Source: J054 sp964613615 (GTDB taxonomy: Bacteria; Pseudomonadota; Gammaproteobacteria; Steroidobacterales; GCA-2729495). From it: DNA of 38,787 nt. The translations under genes were made by a program, and so were the position numbers. The notes under the pieces are model-generated. The model saw only the letters and a program-made list of their open reading frames with translations. It did not search any database and had not been told where the DNA came from. Below are positions 1-6,553 of this stretch, one piece after another. Each line of letters starts with the position of its first letter. The first letter of the stretch is position 1. The DNA lies in assembly GCA_964613615.1 (NCBI GenBank), contig CAZTIB010000014.1:1-38787 (forward strand), written 5' to 3'.

Positions 1-801
1 GTCATCCGTGTGCACTTCGACGGCGCAACCGGCGCAGCCGCCGACCGCGCAGGCCATGTACTCTTCCAGGCAAAGCTGCGACGGCAGGCCGAAGTCGCTG
101 GCCAGTCGTTGCGTGGCGCGCAGCATCGGCTCCGGCCCGCAGCCGTAGACGGCACAAGCGTCTAGTTCATCGCCGTTCAGACTCGCAAGCCACTCGCGCG
201 CGAGCTCCGTCACGTATCCCGCGTAGCAACCCGGCAGGCCGCCGTTACTGGCGAGCCGCCCCGGCACGCCCCAGTCCTCCAGCAGTGCAAGACTGTGAGT
301 GGCACTGGCGGGGGCTTGAAGTTCAATTTCGCTGTCACGCGTAAGGAATGGGAAAGGCAGTTCCGAGCCGAAGAAAACCACAGGTGACTGCGCGGAATCA
401 GCCAGGCGTTCGGCGAGGAACAACAACGGAGGAATCCCGACGCCGCCGCCGATCAGCACGCAGCGGGGACGAGATGGATCGATTTCGAAGCCGCGGCCGA
501 TGGGGCCCAGGAGGCTCAACTGGTTGCCTTCGCGCACGCGGGTCAGGGCCGTAAGGCCCGGACCAACGGGCTTGTAAAGCACTTCCAGCCAGCCGGCCTG
601 GGAATCGGTACGCTGAATCGACAACGGTCGGCGCATCGGAATATCTGCGTCACAGCGCAGATGCACGAACTGGCCCGGTGCGGCCCGCACGGCGCATTGC
701 GGCGCGGCGATTCGCAGCACGTGCTGATCGCCGGGAAAGCTCAGGTGACTGAGTACCTGCCCGTCTTCGAGGACAATGCTGCCGCGGTGTTCGCGGGTCA
801 A
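1..801 (-). CDS. pyrK: PyrK-like dihydroorotate dehydrogenase electron transfer subunit (partial)
   Basis: The 267 visible codons run off the left edge. The protein resembles the FAD/[2Fe-2S] subunit that passes electrons from dihydroorotate dehydrogenase (PyrD class 1B) to NAD+. Seen in order: an FAD-binding RPLSIQR motif near residue 65, a GGGVGIPPLLF nucleotide-binding loop near residue 125, and a C-terminal ACAVGGCAGC cluster motif (C-x4-C-x2-C) near residue 255. The fourth cysteine would lie beyond the window. The start is a TTG overlapping the pyrB stop (TTGA), with GAGG about 9 bases upstream, so translation is probably coupled to pyrB. Other members of the ferredoxin-reductase-like family are possible, but position after pyrB favours a pyrimidine role. 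Confidence 0.8.
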   Translation of the reverse strand, partial: MTREHRGSIVLEDGQVLSHLSFPGDQHVLRIAAPQCAVRAAPGQFVHLRCDADIPMRRPLSIQRTDSQAGWLEVLYKPVGPGLTALTRVREGNQLSLLGPIGRGFEIDPSRPRCVLIGGGVGIPPLLFLAERLADSAQSPVVFFGSELPFPFLTRDSEIELQAPASATHSLALLEDWGVPGRLASNGGLPGCYAGYVTELAREWLASLNGDELDACAVYGCGPEPMLRATQRLASDFGLPSQLCLEEYMACAVGGCAGCAVEVHTDD

Positions 802-1775
802 CGGTCGCGCCTCGATTCCATCACCATGGCAAGTATCGCCATGCGCGTGGCGAGACCGTTGGTAACCTGCTGCATGATGACCGACTGGGGCCCGTCGGCC
901 ACGTCACCCGCAATCTCCACGTCGCGATTCATCGGTCCGGGATGCATCACGATGGCGTCTGGTTTGGCGTGCGTCAGGCGCTCGGCAGTGAGACCGAAGT
1001 GGGCGTGATACTCGTGAGTCGTCATCAGCTTGGCCTTTTCGGTCATACGCTCGCGCTGAATCCGCAGGGCCATCACGACATCGGCGCCGGCCAGCGCGCT
1101 GTTGAGGTCAGAAGTGATCGTGGCGCCAGGATAGTACGCCGCGTCCGGCATCATGCCGGCCGGGGCTACGAGCCGAATGTCATGCGTGCCCATGATGCGC
1201 AGGCCATCCACGGCCGAGCGAGCCACTCTGCTGCGCGCGATATCGCCGACGATGGTCACCGCCAGACGATCGAAGCGGCCCTTGTGCTGGTGAATGGTCA
1301 TCAGGTCCAGCAGCCCCTGCGTGGGGTGCGACACGGCGGCCTCACCGGCGTTCAGCACGCTGACGTGCGGTTCTACCGATGCCGCGATCAATTCCGGGAT
1401 GCCAGCGGAGGCATCGCGAACGACGAACACGTCTACCTGCATGGCCTGCAGGGTATAGATCGTATCCAGGATGCTCTCGCCCTTTTTGCGTGAGGACATG
1501 TTGACGTCCAGGTTCAGGACGTCGGCGCCGAGTCGTTTTGCGGCCAGTTCGAAGGACGCGCGGGTGCGGGTGCTGGGTTCGAAGAACAGGTTGGCGACGG
1601 TACGCCCGGTCAGTGCCGGGTCACGTGCAGGTGGCTCGCCCGGCGGCCGGAGGTAAGACTCGGCCCGCTCCAGCAGTTCTTCAATAAGCCCGCGACTCAG
1701 GTCAGTCAGAGTCAGCAGATGCCGCAGCCGCCCCGTCGGGGTCAGCTGGGTGCAATGCGCCAGTTCAGTTGCCAT
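798..1775 (-). CDS. pyrB: Aspartate carbamoyltransferase catalytic chain
   Basis: PyrB condenses carbamoyl phosphate with aspartate in the cytoplasm, the committed step of pyrimidine synthesis. The 325-residue protein shows the carbamoyl phosphate loop FEPSTRTRASFE near residue 60, SHPTQGLLDL near residue 145 and the C-terminal HPGPMNRDVEI. The ATG at 1775 is chosen because the family N-terminus begins there; it overlaps the 3' end of ruvX by 11 bases. The protein is slightly longer than E. coli PyrB (311 residues). No pyrI regulatory chain and no pyrC-like partner is adjacent; the next gene is pyrK-like. Pseudomonas class B enzymes need an inactive dihydroorotase partner (PyrC'), so the subunit architecture here is uncertain. 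Confidence 0.96.
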   Translation of the reverse strand: MATELAHCTQLTPTGRLRHLLTLTDLSRGLIEELLERAESYLRPPGEPPARDPALTGRTVANLFFEPSTRTRASFELAAKRLGADVLNLDVNMSSRKKGESILDTIYTLQAMQVDVFVVRDASAGIPELIAASVEPHVSVLNAGEAAVSHPTQGLLDLMTIHQHKGRFDRLAVTIVGDIARSRVARSAVDGLRIMGTHDIRLVAPAGMMPDAAYYPGATITSDLNSALAGADVVMALRIQRERMTEKAKLMTTHEYHAHFGLTAERLTHAKPDAIVMHPGPMNRDVEIAGDVADGPQSVIMQQVTNGLATRMAILAMVMESRRDR

Positions 1776-2217
1776 TGTGGTTTCTTTCGGCTCCCGGCTT
1801 TTCTCGCAACCAGGTCTGGGCAATCAGCACAGCGGCGACGCGGTCGACGTCGGTCTTGCGGACCCGTCGGCGCCTTACCCCTGCCTGGCGCTGTTCGCGC
1901 AGAATCATCTCCGCTTCTGCCGAAGTCAGGTGTTCGTCCACGGTGTGCACCGCAAGACCGTAACGCTGAGCCAGCTGCTCGACGAAGGCCCGCACCTCGG
2001 TGGTCATATCTGATTCGCTGCCGTCGGAATTATAGGGCAAGCCGCTGACCAGCAGGTCGGGGCCCCAGTCGCTGACCAGCTTATCCAGCGCAGCCCAATC
2101 CGGCTGCCCGTCCCGGGCCTGGATCACCGTGAGGCCACTGGCGGTGCCGGTTAGTCGGTTGGCCACGGCGACCCCGATGCGGCGGCGCCCGAAATCGAAA
2201 ACCAGCGCAGTATTCAG
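1765..2217 (-). CDS. ruvX: RuvX/YqgF, pre-16S rRNA nuclease (Holliday-junction-resolvase fold)
   Basis: RuvX is an RNase H-fold nuclease implicated in maturing the 5' end of 16S rRNA. The essential N-terminal strand with the catalytic aspartate (LVFDFGRRRIGVAVAN) is encoded only if translation begins upstream of the first GTG at 2166. No ATG, GTG or TTG lies between that motif and the upstream end of the frame that I checked. The best candidate is CTG at 2217, whose last two bases overlap the yqgE stop (CTGA). That gives 150 residues against about 138 in E. coli. Other motifs are LLVSGLPYNSDGS, VDEHLTSAEAE and a C-terminal aspartate in KTDVDRVAA. The start codon is the main uncertainty; the identity is secure. 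Confidence 0.88.
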   Translation of the reverse strand: MNTALVFDFGRRRIGVAVANRLTGTASGLTVIQARDGQPDWAALDKLVSDWGPDLLVSGLPYNSDGSESDMTTEVRAFVEQLAQRYGLAVHTVDEHLTSAEAEMILREQRQAGVRRRRVRKTDVDRVAAVLIAQTWLREKPGAERNHNGN

Positions 2218-2783
2218 GCGTGTCCGGCTTCGCTGCTGAGCGTGGCGATGTCGATGCCCAGCAAGCCCGCCGCCTGGCGCCAGCGATTTTCAAAGGGTGT
2301 CGAGAAGATGATGCCCGGGTCGGCCGGAACGCTGAGCCACGCGTTGGCGGAAATTTCTTCTTCCAGCTGTCCGGCGCCCCAGCCTGCATAACCCAGCGCA
2401 AGCAGCGCCTGATCCGGCCCGTCACCGGCCGCGATGGCGCCGAGTATGTCCTGGGACGTGGTCACGAAGATGTTGTCTGCCACGGCGACGGTGGAATCCC
2501 AGCCGTGGGGCGACTGATGAATCACGAAACCGCGCTGCAGTTCTACCGGTCCGCCGCGGATGATCGGTGTGCTGGCAATGGCTGGAGTGGCCGGCTGCAG
2601 CGACAGCTGCTCCAGAACCTCGGCGATGTCCATGTCCAGGGGCTGGTTCACCACGATGCCCAGCGCGCCCTGGTCGCTGTGCTCGCAGATGTAGGTCACC
2701 GTGCGTTCGAAGTTCGGGTCGAGCATGGACGGCATGGCGATCAGCAGATGCCCGGTCAGGTTCTCGACAATCTCCATGGTCAC
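2214..2783 (-). CDS. yqgE: YqgE/AlgH family protein (UPF0301)
   Basis: A 189-residue protein of the YqgE/AlgH family. In Pseudomonas, AlgH has been linked to alginate regulation, but its biochemical activity is unknown. The family signature is plain: HLLIAMPSMLDPNFERTVTYIC at residues 12-33, then GALGIVVNQPL, IIRGGPV, and GYAGWGAGQLEEEI near residue 130. Starting at the second ATG (2777) would remove only two residues. The stop overlaps the proposed ruvX start, and the pair yqgE-ruvX is conserved widely in proteobacteria. No signal peptide or membrane segment is seen, so a cytoplasmic location is expected. Confidence 0.93.
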   Translation of the reverse strand: MTMEIVENLTGHLLIAMPSMLDPNFERTVTYICEHSDQGALGIVVNQPLDMDIAEVLEQLSLQPATPAIASTPIIRGGPVELQRGFVIHQSPHGWDSTVAVADNIFVTTSQDILGAIAAGDGPDQALLALGYAGWGAGQLEEEISANAWLSVPADPGIIFSTPFENRWRQAAGLLGIDIATLSSEAGHA

Positions 2784-2825
2784 AGTATCAGCGCGAGGCG
2801 GAACTCAGACAAGCCTCCGACCACG

Positions 2826-3755
2826 TCACGGGCGGTTCTGGGCGGTTAACCTGCCGATACCGCCGTCGGGGCCGAAACGCCACTCATAGGCGAAGCGCAG
2901 CACGTCGTACTCGGCGCGCAGAAATTCGGGGAAGGGTTCGAAGGGCGCTGCGATGCGAAGGATTTCCATTGCAGCGTCGTCCAGTGCGAGTTGCCCGGAC
3001 GATTGCAGGATCACCGCCTCGGTGAGCTGGCCGTCAGCGCTGATGGCGACCTCCAGCGTCGGCGCCGCTTCTCCCTGGCCGGCCTGCGCCTGGCGCGGGA
3101 AGTTCAGCGTGCCGACACGTTCCACCTTGCGTTTCCAGTTGCTCAGGTAGGCAGCGATGCGCGACTCGCGGGTCGTTGCGCTGATGACGAGCTCCCGCGG
3201 GTCGGGATTACTGATGCGGGTTTCTTCCGCCGCTTCATCAATGACTTCAACCGCCGTGGCTGCGCCCGGCAGCGCGACACGCTGCATCGCCGCCCGGGCG
3301 GCCGGTAGACCCTGTTCTTCCCGCCGCGGTGCTGCGCTGCCCGGTGCGGTCGTCAGCACCAGCGCGTCGGGCGCCTGCCGGCCCGGTCGTGTCGGCAGGA
3401 GTTCGCCAGCCTGATCCGGACCCGCCGGCAGGGGTTCCGTCGATCCCCGGGCTGCAGTCGACAAGGTGGCGGCATCTTCGACATTGCCGGCACCGTCCAG
3501 GCTGCGCTGCGCGATGGCCTGCGCGTTGTCCGGCGGAGTCTGCTGCTCGGCTGTGTCCAGTACCAGGACCACGTCGAGGGAGGTCACGGGCCGAAAACCA
3601 CCGTCGATGCTGCCGAAAGTCACGCCCAGTATCACGATGCCGTGAATCAGCGCGGCCAGAAACAGGGTGGAGGAGAAGCGGTCTCGGGCGGCGGCAGTCG
3701 TCCAGGTGCCCGGGGTCTCGCCCGGGTGCGCCTCGGTGTGCCTTCCTGTTGCCAT
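2826..3755 (-). CDS. TonB-like energy transducer (TonB3-type)
   Basis: A 309-residue single-pass inner-membrane protein with a TonB C-terminal domain. It has a short cytoplasmic N-terminus, one membrane segment at about residues 26-48 (LFLAALIHGIVILGVTFG) and a long low-complexity, Pro/Ala/Gly-rich periplasmic linker. The C-terminal domain holds RIAAYLSNWKRKVERVGTLN and the repeat LEVAISADGQLTEAVILQSSG. The ATG at 3755 has AGGAG upstream and removes 13 unlikely residues from the open frame. In P. aeruginosa the gene between gshB and yqgE is tonB3, which affects twitching motility. The shared order next to the pil/chp cluster suggests an orthologous role; that is inference from gene order. Confidence 0.85.
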   Translation of the reverse strand: MATGRHTEAHPGETPGTWTTAAARDRFSSTLFLAALIHGIVILGVTFGSIDGGFRPVTSLDVVLVLDTAEQQTPPDNAQAIAQRSLDGAGNVEDAATLSTAARGSTEPLPAGPDQAGELLPTRPGRQAPDALVLTTAPGSAAPRREEQGLPAARAAMQRVALPGAATAVEVIDEAAEETRISNPDPRELVISATTRESRIAAYLSNWKRKVERVGTLNFPRQAQAGQGEAAPTLEVAISADGQLTEAVILQSSGQLALDDAAMEILRIAAPFEPFPEFLRAEYDVLRFAYEWRFGPDGGIGRLTAQNRP

Positions 3756-3802
3756 GAGCGAGCTCCTGCTCGGGCGATCGAAGCCTTGCGGCATCAGGGA
3801 TG

Positions 3803-3808
3803 ATTATA
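3803..3808 (-). promoter_or_regulatory. Candidate -10 element for the tonB-like gene
   Basis: A perfect TATAAT lies about 48 bases upstream of the tonB-like ATG in the short gap after gshB. No convincing -35 hexamer is present at 16-18 bases (CCGCCG region), so this is a weak call. If real, it gives the tonB-yqgE-ruvX-pyrB-pyrK genes transcription independent of gshB. Confidence 0.35.
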
Positions 3809-3855
3809 CGCCCGTGGCTCCGGGTCGGCGGCACTGGGTCACACTTTCCGCGGGC

Positions 3856-4815
3856 TCAGACCTGCTCTGCCAGCCGCCGTTCCAGCGCGTCCATCAGGCT
3901 TGCCGCGAGGTCCTGATCGCCGAGTTTGGCGATTTCGCGGATCCCGGTCGGGCTCGTGACATTGATCTCCGTGAGGTAGTCGCCGATCACGTCCAGACCG
4001 GCGAAAATCACGCCACGCTCGCGCAGGACCGGCGCCACCTCGCCACAGATCCACCGGTCGCGCGCCGAGAGTTCCCGAACCTCGGGCTGCGCGCCCATTA
4101 CCAGGTTGCCGCGGTGGTCATCCGGTGGCGGAATGCGGGCCAGGGACACACCGGCCGGCTCGCCGTCCACGATCAGGATGCGCTTGTCTCCTTGCGTGAT
4201 CTCCGGGATGAAGCGTTGCGCAATGGCGAACGCATTGCCCTCCTCGGTGAGCGTTTCGAAAATGACATTGGCGTTGTTGTCACCTCGACGCACGACGAAG
4301 ATAGAGCGACCGCCCATGCCGTGCAGCGGTTTGACGACGATTTCGCCGTGATCTTTCAGAAAGCTGCGCATCTGTGGAATGGAGCGGGTGATCAGACTGT
4401 CAGGGCAGCACTGCGGAAACCACGCCGTGAAGGCTTTTTCGTTGATGTCCCGCAGGGCGGCCGGCTCGTTGACCACCAGCGCACCGTGCTGCTGGGCGCG
4501 TTCCAGGATGTAGGTGGTATAGATGTACTCGGTATCGAAGGGCGGATCCTTGCGCATCAGGATCAGGTCAAGGCTTCCCAGGCGCAGATCTTCCGGCGCG
4601 TCGAGCTCGAACCATGCGTGCCGGTCGTCCTGCACCCGGAGCCTGCGCCCTGCACCGAAGGCCTCGCCGTTCGTCAGCCGCAGGTCCTTCTGCTCGAAGT
4701 AATACAGGTCCCAGTCGCGGGCCTGGGCGGCAAGCAGCATCGCCAGCGTGCTGTCCTTGGCCGGCGTGATGTCGGCAATGGGGTCCATCACGACCCCCAG
4801 GCTTACTTGACTCAT
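3856..4815 (-). CDS. gshB: Glutathione synthetase
   Basis: GshB joins gamma-glutamylcysteine and glycine with ATP to make glutathione. The 319-residue protein is the expected length for the bacterial ATP-grasp enzyme. It shows LGVVMDPIADITPAKDSTLAM at the N-terminus, RKDPPFDTEYIY near residue 97, the ATP-grasp segment VKPLHGMGGRSIFV near residue 165 and INVTSPTGIREI near the C-terminus. ATG 4815 is preferred over the longer open frame because it begins exactly at the family N-terminus and has GAGG upstream. It is transcribed divergently from pilG, as in Pseudomonas. Confidence 0.96.
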   Translation of the reverse strand: MSQVSLGVVMDPIADITPAKDSTLAMLLAAQARDWDLYYFEQKDLRLTNGEAFGAGRRLRVQDDRHAWFELDAPEDLRLGSLDLILMRKDPPFDTEYIYTTYILERAQQHGALVVNEPAALRDINEKAFTAWFPQCCPDSLITRSIPQMRSFLKDHGEIVVKPLHGMGGRSIFVVRRGDNNANVIFETLTEEGNAFAIAQRFIPEITQGDKRILIVDGEPAGVSLARIPPPDDHRGNLVMGAQPEVRELSARDRWICGEVAPVLRERGVIFAGLDVIGDYLTEINVTSPTGIREIAKLGDQDLAASLMDALERRLAEQV

Positions 4816-5111
4816 GGAAACCTCGCCAGCGCGCCGGGCCTTGCCGCTCCGGCCAGGCTTTTGGAACTGAGTCCCAATTCTGTCCCAGCCCTGCTGAAAT
4901 ATCACCTGCCGCACAGTATGATCGCCGCGTTGCCGGCGGCATACCGATGGGGATCGGCATGGCGCGGCCGGGCCGCTTGAGGCGGCGGATTGTTGTGTTG
5001 CGAGACTTTATTTTGGCGCGCCTTGTCCGGTCCGCGACCGGGCGGGGTCGCTCTGTACGGCCATGGATGTCCCAACACCCTTATGTTAAAAGAGTCTCGT
5101 AGGGGCCGATA
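4816..5111. other. Divergent gshB-pilG intergenic region with inverted repeats
   Basis: This 296-base gap must hold the promoters of both gshB and pilG. Three short perfect inverted repeats are visible: CCGAT-GGGG-ATCGG at 4944-4957, GCGGCC-G-GGCCGC at 4964-4976, and GCGACC-GGGCGG-GGTCGC at 5034-5051. A weak -10-like TATGTT lies at 5082-5087, 24 bases before the pilG start, without a clear -35. Open frames crossing the region are extensions or shadows and I do not call them genes. Confidence 0.4.
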
Positions 5112-5522
5112 ATGGAAATGCCCGTGGAAGAAGCGGCCGCGCGGAAGCTCGATGGCCTGAAAGTGCTCGTCATAGACGACAGCAAGACCATCCGCCGAAC
5201 CGCGGAAACACTTCTGTCCAAAGAAGGCTGCACGGTCTACACGGCGGTAGACGGCTTCGACGCACTGGCCAAGATCGCCGACCATCATCCGGACGTGATT
5301 TTCGTGGATATCATGATGCCGCGGCTGGACGGGTATCAGACCTGCTCCTTGATCAAGCACAACAAGACATTCCGGGATACGCCGGTGATCATGCTGTCTA
5401 GCAAAGACGGGCTGTTCGACCGGGCGCGGGGGCGTATCGTGGGTTCCGAACAGTATCTCACCAAGCCGTTTACCAAAGACGAGCTGCTGGACGCTATTGC
5501 CAGTCAGGTATCTTCGGCCTGA
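5112..5522 (+). CDS. pilG: PilG, single-domain response regulator of the pilus Chp system
   Basis: A CheY-like receiver of 136 residues, phosphorylated by the hybrid kinase ChpA. In Pseudomonas PilG promotes pilus extension, polarity and cAMP signalling. The acidic pair is in VLVIDDSKTIRR (residues 19-30), the phosphoacceptor aspartate is in FVDIMMPRLDGYQ near residue 65, and the conserved lysine is in YLTKPF near residue 118. There is no DNA-binding output domain. AGGGG lies about 7 bases before the ATG. It is the first gene of pilGHIJ-chpA-chpC; the order and the identity of pilH downstream separate it from generic CheY proteins. Confidence 0.94.
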   Translation: MEMPVEEAAARKLDGLKVLVIDDSKTIRRTAETLLSKEGCTVYTAVDGFDALAKIADHHPDVIFVDIMMPRLDGYQTCSLIKHNKTFRDTPVIMLSSKDGLFDRARGRIVGSEQYLTKPFTKDELLDAIASQVSSA

Positions 5523-5539
5523 CCACGGAGGGTTGTGTC

Positions 5540-5902
5540 ATGTCACTGGTGCTGATTGTCGACGATTCACCCACGGAGCAGCATGTGCTGACCCAGGTGC
5601 TGGAAAAAAACGGTTTCGAGACGCTGGTCGCCAGCGACGGTGAAGAAGCCATCAGCATGGCCGCAACCAGTCAGCCGGACCTGATCCTGATGGATGTCGT
5701 CATGCCGGGCATGAACGGCTTCCAGGCCACCCGGCAACTGTCCCGCAATCCCGATACGTCGGCGATTCCCGTGGTGATGGTCACCTCCAAGGACCAGGAG
5801 ACGGATCGTATCTGGGGTTTACGGCAGGGGGCGGTGGATTACCTGATGAAACCGGTGAAACAGGACGACCTGCTGGCTGCGGTCCGGGCGCGTATCGGCT
5901 GA
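5540..5902 (+). CDS. pilH: PilH, single-domain response regulator of the pilus Chp system
   Basis: A 120-residue receiver with all catalytic residues: LIVDDSPTEQHVL at the N-terminus, phosphoacceptor in LMDVVMPGMNGFQ near residue 52, and YLMKPVKQDD near residue 100. In Pseudomonas, PilH opposes PilG and supports retraction-driven twitching, possibly as a phosphate sink. A good GGAGG lies about 10 bases before the ATG, 17 bases after the pilG stop. The stop overlaps the pilI start (TGATG), so the two are translationally coupled. Confidence 0.94.
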   Translation: MSLVLIVDDSPTEQHVLTQVLEKNGFETLVASDGEEAISMAATSQPDLILMDVVMPGMNGFQATRQLSRNPDTSAIPVVMVTSKDQETDRIWGLRQGAVDYLMKPVKQDDLLAAVRARIG

Positions 5903-6474
5903 TGCCCGCCGCTGCCGGAAGCCCGCTGCGGTCGCTGCGCGAACACCCGTTCGAATTGTTGCAGGAGCTCGAGCGGCGCGGCAAAGTGGCCCTCGCCGGA
6001 GGTTCCATCGCCGGCTCCGACGTGACGGAGTGGGTCGGCATTGGCTTCAGGCTCGGCGCTGAGCAGTTTTTGATGGCGCGACAGGAAGTCCGGGAAGTGT
6101 TAATGGTGCCGTCGTCGATGACGCGTGTGCCGGGTTCCAAGAACTGGATTCGCGGTCTGGCGAACGTGCGCGGTCACCTGTTGCCCATCGTCGACCTGCG
6201 GGCCTTTCTCGGCGCCGGCGTCGGGGGCGGCGGCCGGTCTGCCCGCGTCCTGGTGCTGAACGACGAGGAATTCCCCGTCGGCCTGATCGTCGACGAGGTC
6301 TACGGTTTTCGGCGTTTCCTGGATCGGGAACATGAAAAGGAAGCGCCGGAGACGCTGATTCGCTGCGACCGGTTTCTGACCGGCGCATTCCGGCGGGGTG
6401 ACGAGGTTTGGCCGGTATTCAGCTCGGCGCGGATATTGGCCGCCGAAGATTTCTCGCGAGCTGCCGAGGCGTGA
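5902..6474 (+). CDS. pilI: PilI, CheW-like adaptor
   Basis: A 190-residue CheW-domain protein that couples the receptor PilJ to the kinase ChpA. The CheW core covers about residues 40-180: WVGIGFRLGAEQFLM, VPGSKNWIRGLANVRGHLLP (the conserved receptor/kinase contact) and LNDEEFPVGLIVDEVYGFR. The N-terminal ~35 residues are a short extension with a heptad-like LLQELERRG. The start overlaps the pilH stop. No DNA-binding or catalytic domain is present. Confidence 0.93.
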   Translation: MPAAAGSPLRSLREHPFELLQELERRGKVALAGGSIAGSDVTEWVGIGFRLGAEQFLMARQEVREVLMVPSSMTRVPGSKNWIRGLANVRGHLLPIVDLRAFLGAGVGGGGRSARVLVLNDEEFPVGLIVDEVYGFRRFLDREHEKEAPETLIRCDRFLTGAFRRGDEVWPVFSSARILAAEDFSRAAEA

Positions 6475-6553
6475 CGCAGGTCGCTGATCCGCATCGTTAC
6501 GTGGTGCGCCTGGCCACGGCGATCCGGCAGAGGCGCTATATGGGGTTTGGGCA

